A stretch of 8,712 nucleotides of DNA from Chitinophagaceae bacterium (lineage in GTDB: Bacteria > Bacteroidota > Bacteroidia > Chitinophagales > Chitinophagaceae), in assembly GCA_947472635.1 (NCBI GenBank), contig CANJDY010000095.1:1-8712 (forward strand), in the 5' to 3' direction. Under the pieces are notes generated by a model. It did no database searches. It was not told the origin of the DNA and saw only the letters and a list, made by a program, of their open reading frames with translations. Positions 6,098-8,712 of this stretch are shown in pieces. A program made the translations under genes and the position numbers. Numbering within the stretch: position 1 is the first letter of the stretch; each line of letters starts with the position of its first letter.

Positions 6098-6105
6098 GCA
6101 ATTCG

Positions 6106-7137
6106 TTATTTACGAGCTAGCAAAAGGTTGATTGATTTTAATTGCACAATATGATCACTGCTGATTTTTAAAATTGCAACAAAAGGAATAAATAACACCA
6201 TTCCCGCCACACCCCAAATAATACCTCCTGCTATTACTGCCACTAGCATCGCCAATGTGCTTACTTGCAATTGGGTTCCTACTACTTTTGGAAATATTAC
6301 ATTGGCTTCTAGGTATTGAACAAAACTAAAAATAGCAATTACCCCTAGTGGATACCAGATATTGCCTGTTTGTATCCATATTATCGAAATAGGTAAAAGG
6401 GCGCTAACGAAAATTCCGATATAAGGAATGATTGTCATCACTGCACAGAGCATACCAAAAAGAATGGCATTTTGAACACCCAATGCATATAGGCCGATGC
6501 TGTTAAGAATACCTACTATGAGATAGACTAGCAACATCCCTTTAATAAAATTATAATAAGTATGAATTGTTTGTTGTAAAATGACGCTAAGCTGAGGTTG
6601 GCTTTCGATGGGGGTGATTAGTTGTAGATAGTTTACCAGTACTTTTCTATGGTACAAAAATAGTGCTGTATACACTGGAATGAGTAGGGTGGTAAAAAGG
6701 GTGTTGATTGAGGTTGCAATAGTATTCTGCAACATTGTACCCATACTTCTGGTGAGCTTATCACTCCATGTACTTTCCAAATTGGTGGTGACCCCTAAAT
6801 GGGTAGTCATCCATTGTTGTATTTGTTGTTGAACAGTTCCGAGTTTACCAATTAGCTTAGGTAAATCTGTAAGGAATATATTTATTTGCCAAACAAGTAT
6901 CCATAAAATTAACGCAAATACAACTGTTACTAAAAGAAGACAGGCGGATATGGCGATTGACTTTTTCCAACCATGATTTTCGAGCCATTTGCAAACAGGA
7001 TATAGAATGATGGCGATGAGTAAGCCAAAAAACAAGGGTACAAAAAGGGTTTTCCCTGCATATAGGAGCAGTGCGGTAAATCCGATTGCTTGCAAGTATC
7101 GAACGTAAAGGGAAACTGGGTTAGGGGAGGGTTGCAT
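6106..7137 (-). CDS. AI-2E family transporter (PerM/TqsA superfamily)
   Basis: A polytopic membrane protein of the AI-2 exporter family, about 343 residues from the chosen start. Numbering from that start, helices lie near 15-35 and 40-50, then 59-85. A long polar, Gln-rich segment (about 98-130) is the family's soluble insertion. Later helices carry IIPYIGIFVSALLP (237-250), YLEANVIFPKVVG (275-287) and TLAMLVAVIAGGIIWGVAGM (294-313), all family hallmarks. Members export autoinducer-2 or other solutes, or act as Na+/H+ antiporters, so the substrate is open. The frame continues to an ATG at 7200, adding 21 residues (364 total). I prefer ATG 7137 because the family normally starts just ahead of the first helix and an A/T-rich leader precedes it. 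It is divergent from the phosphate-transporter-like gene and convergent with the small membrane gene. Confidence 0.88.
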   Translation of the reverse strand: MQPSPNPVSLYVRYLQAIGFTALLLYAGKTLFVPLFFGLLIAIILYPVCKWLENHGWKKSIAISACLLLVTVVFALILWILVWQINIFLTDLPKLIGKLGTVQQQIQQWMTTHLGVTTNLESTWSDKLTRSMGTMLQNTIATSINTLFTTLLIPVYTALFLYHRKVLVNYLQLITPIESQPQLSVILQQTIHTYYNFIKGMLLVYLIVGILNSIGLYALGVQNAILFGMLCAVMTIIPYIGIFVSALLPISIIWIQTGNIWYPLGVIAIFSFVQYLEANVIFPKVVGTQLQVSTLAMLVAVIAGGIIWGVAGMVLFIPFVAILKISSDHIVQLKSINLLLARK

Positions 7138-7252
7138 AAATTTTACAAATAAAATTGGTTGAATTATCTCAATTAAATTATATCTGTAATCAGTGTGCAA
7201 TATGACATAGGTCAGGTTCTCATTGAAAATAACAACTAACCTTTAGTTAATT

Positions 7253-8712
7253 ATGGCTTCATCTATTGATAGTTGGAAAATGCTTGCCGGGGTTGCTTTT
7301 TTTCTGCTGGCAATGAATTTTATGGAAAGCACCTTAGGCATTTTGGCTGGCCGGAGGTTTAAGCTATTTTTAAAGAAGCATACTACTAGTAAATTAGAGG
7401 CCATTGGCGGTGGTGCAATCGTTACTGGCTTACTCCAAAGTAGTTCTATTGTTAATCTGTTGGTTTTGAACATGGTAGGAGCAGGGGTGTTAAAAATGGA
7501 TAACGCATTGGCTTTAATGCTTGGTTCTAATCTAGGAACTACGGTAAATAGCTGGATGGTGGCCACTATTGGTTTTAGTTATTCTATTGATGTATTGGTA
7601 TTGCCAATAGTAGGTATTGCAGGAATCGTAATGGCCTTTCTTTCGACTGAAAATAAATGGTTTTTGGTGTTTAAATTTTTATTTAGTCTAGCATTTCTTT
7701 TTGTAGCATTAGGGTATATCAAAACGGGTATGGAGGGTTTTGTTCAGCAAACCAATTTATCATCGATTGCATTGTATCCTTTAGTGATATTTCTTTTACT
7801 GGGTATATTCTTGACTGCTATTGTTCAGTCTAGCTCAGCTATAATTGCCCTCACCTTAACAGCATTGTTTGCCAATGCGATTACCTTACTAATTGCAATG
7901 GCCATCGTATTAGGTGCTGAAATTGGCACCACATTAAAGTTGTTTTTGGCAGCAGTAAATGGAACTGCTAGCAAGAAAAGAGTGGCACTTGGTAACTTCC
8001 TTTTCAATTTGATTACCGTGACCATTGTATTTTTTTTACTTCGCCCACTTAGTTATTTGTTCAGTGACATGCTGGCAATAAAAGATCATTTAATTGCATT
8101 GGTATTGTTTCAAAGTTTGGTAAACTTAGTTTGTATTCTTTTGTTTTTACCATTTTTACATCTTTTTGGCAAATTTTTATTAAAGTGTTATGTAGAAAAA
8201 GAACAGGGAAGTTTGTATATAAACAAAGTGCCCGTTATTGATACGGAAAATGCGCTAGATGCGTTGGACCATGAGACAAAATATTTTATCAATCATGTGA
8301 TTGAATATAGTCTAGATTCGTTTAATTTGAATGATGGCAAAAAAGAAAATTTATATGTAAATAAAAAATTTATCAGAAAAAACGTTGTTCAGCAATACTA
8401 TTATATTAAACAACTGCATGGCGAAATGCATGGATTTTATTTAAGACTACTCAGTGAGGCTTCTGATAAAATTGTTACTGAAAGACTTGAACAATTAATT
8501 TCTGCTATCCGAAATAGCATGTATGCAGCAAAAAGTATAAGGGATGCTCAGCATGATATTGATCAAATGCGCAATTCTTCCAACGATGCCAAATATAATT
8601 TTTATATCCAGTCGAGAGAGAAATTGTTGAATTTTTACGAAAAAATACAGTTGCTACTCAATGGGAAGGAAGGTGAAAACTGTTTGGAAGAGCTAACCTT
8701 ACTTTATCAGTC
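7253..8712 (+). CDS. Na+/phosphate cotransporter-like protein with PhoU-like tail (C-terminus beyond window)
   Basis: The frame is open from ATG 7253 to the window end, about 486 residues; an in-frame stop at 7244 fixes the start. It shows the inverted-repeat layout of the Na/Pi-cotransporter II family: TGLLQSSSIVNLLVL (58-72) with GSNLGTT (91-97), then TAIVQSSSAIIALTL (188-202) with GAEIGTT (221-227). The paired QSSS motifs form the substrate and sodium site. About eight membrane helices end near residue 310. A charged, helical cytoplasmic region follows (about 320-486), with DTENALDALDHETKYF and later heptad-like stretches resembling the PhoU-like domain of bacterial NptA-type proteins. It should take up phosphate, or a related anion, with sodium. 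The first QSSS is followed by IVN, not the more common ATT. No pst or pho genes are in view. Confidence 0.9.
   Translation, partial: MASSIDSWKMLAGVAFFLLAMNFMESTLGILAGRRFKLFLKKHTTSKLEAIGGGAIVTGLLQSSSIVNLLVLNMVGAGVLKMDNALALMLGSNLGTTVNSWMVATIGFSYSIDVLVLPIVGIAGIVMAFLSTENKWFLVFKFLFSLAFLFVALGYIKTGMEGFVQQTNLSSIALYPLVIFLLLGIFLTAIVQSSSAIIALTLTALFANAITLLIAMAIVLGAEIGTTLKLFLAAVNGTASKKRVALGNFLFNLITVTIVFFLLRPLSYLFSDMLAIKDHLIALVLFQSLVNLVCILLFLPFLHLFGKFLLKCYVEKEQGSLYINKVPVIDTENALDALDHETKYFINHVIEYSLDSFNLNDGKKENLYVNKKFIRKNVVQQYYYIKQLHGEMHGFYLRLLSEASDKIVTERLEQLISAIRNSMYAAKSIRDAQHDIDQMRNSSNDAKYNFYIQSREKLLNFYEKIQLLLNGKEGENCLEELTLLYQ

Noticed and set aside
7243..8025. Minus-strand open frames at 7243-7566 and 7825-8025
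   Set aside because: They lie antisense to the transporter, whose frame is open to the window end with both QSSS repeats.

Overview
The window looks like a piece of chromosome from a Bacteroidota bacterium, most likely in or near the Chitinophagaceae. The clues are AT-rich sequence, mostly absent Shine-Dalgarno sites with A/T-rich leaders before the starts, good matches to the Bacteroidota promoter pattern (TTTG, about 19 bases, TAnnTTTG), and protein families typical of that phylum. The genus is a guess. I see no RNA gene, CRISPR array, insertion sequence or phage gene, and no gene-free stretch longer than about 250 bases.

Region 1 (1-3963) is a divergent pair of likely operons. Leftward from 1647 run a DUF892 (YciE/YciF-type) ferritin-like protein, an alpha/beta hydrolase of the dienelactone hydrolase group, and a phosphoribosyltransferase-domain protein cut by the window edge. 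Gaps are only 9 and 2 bases. Rightward from 1901 run an erythromycin-esterase-family protein with all its expected active-site residues, a 61-residue proline-rich acidic protein, and a YbhB/YbcL-type PEBP protein. The 253 bases between the two sides hold a good promoter for the esterase, a weaker one for the DUF892 operon, three copies of a 9-base direct repeat and a 10-base palindrome. Phosphoribosyltransferase, dienelactone-hydrolase and erythromycin-esterase domains occur fused in other bacteria (from memory, mycobacterial Rv0571c and Rv2030c of the DosR dormancy regulon). This locus therefore reads as an unfused version of a poorly understood stress-associated enzyme set and is the best candidate here for an undescribed system.

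Region 2 (4059-6097) holds envelope genes: a four-helix membrane protein, a secreted bactofilin-like beta-helix with a membrane-embedded C-terminal half and a very regular 17-residue period, and a small single-pass membrane protein that probably starts with TTG.

Region 3 (6106-8712) has an AI-2E family transporter on the minus strand, with its stop only 8 bases from the small membrane gene. Divergent from it is a Na+/phosphate-cotransporter-like protein with a PhoU-like tail, which runs off the right edge.
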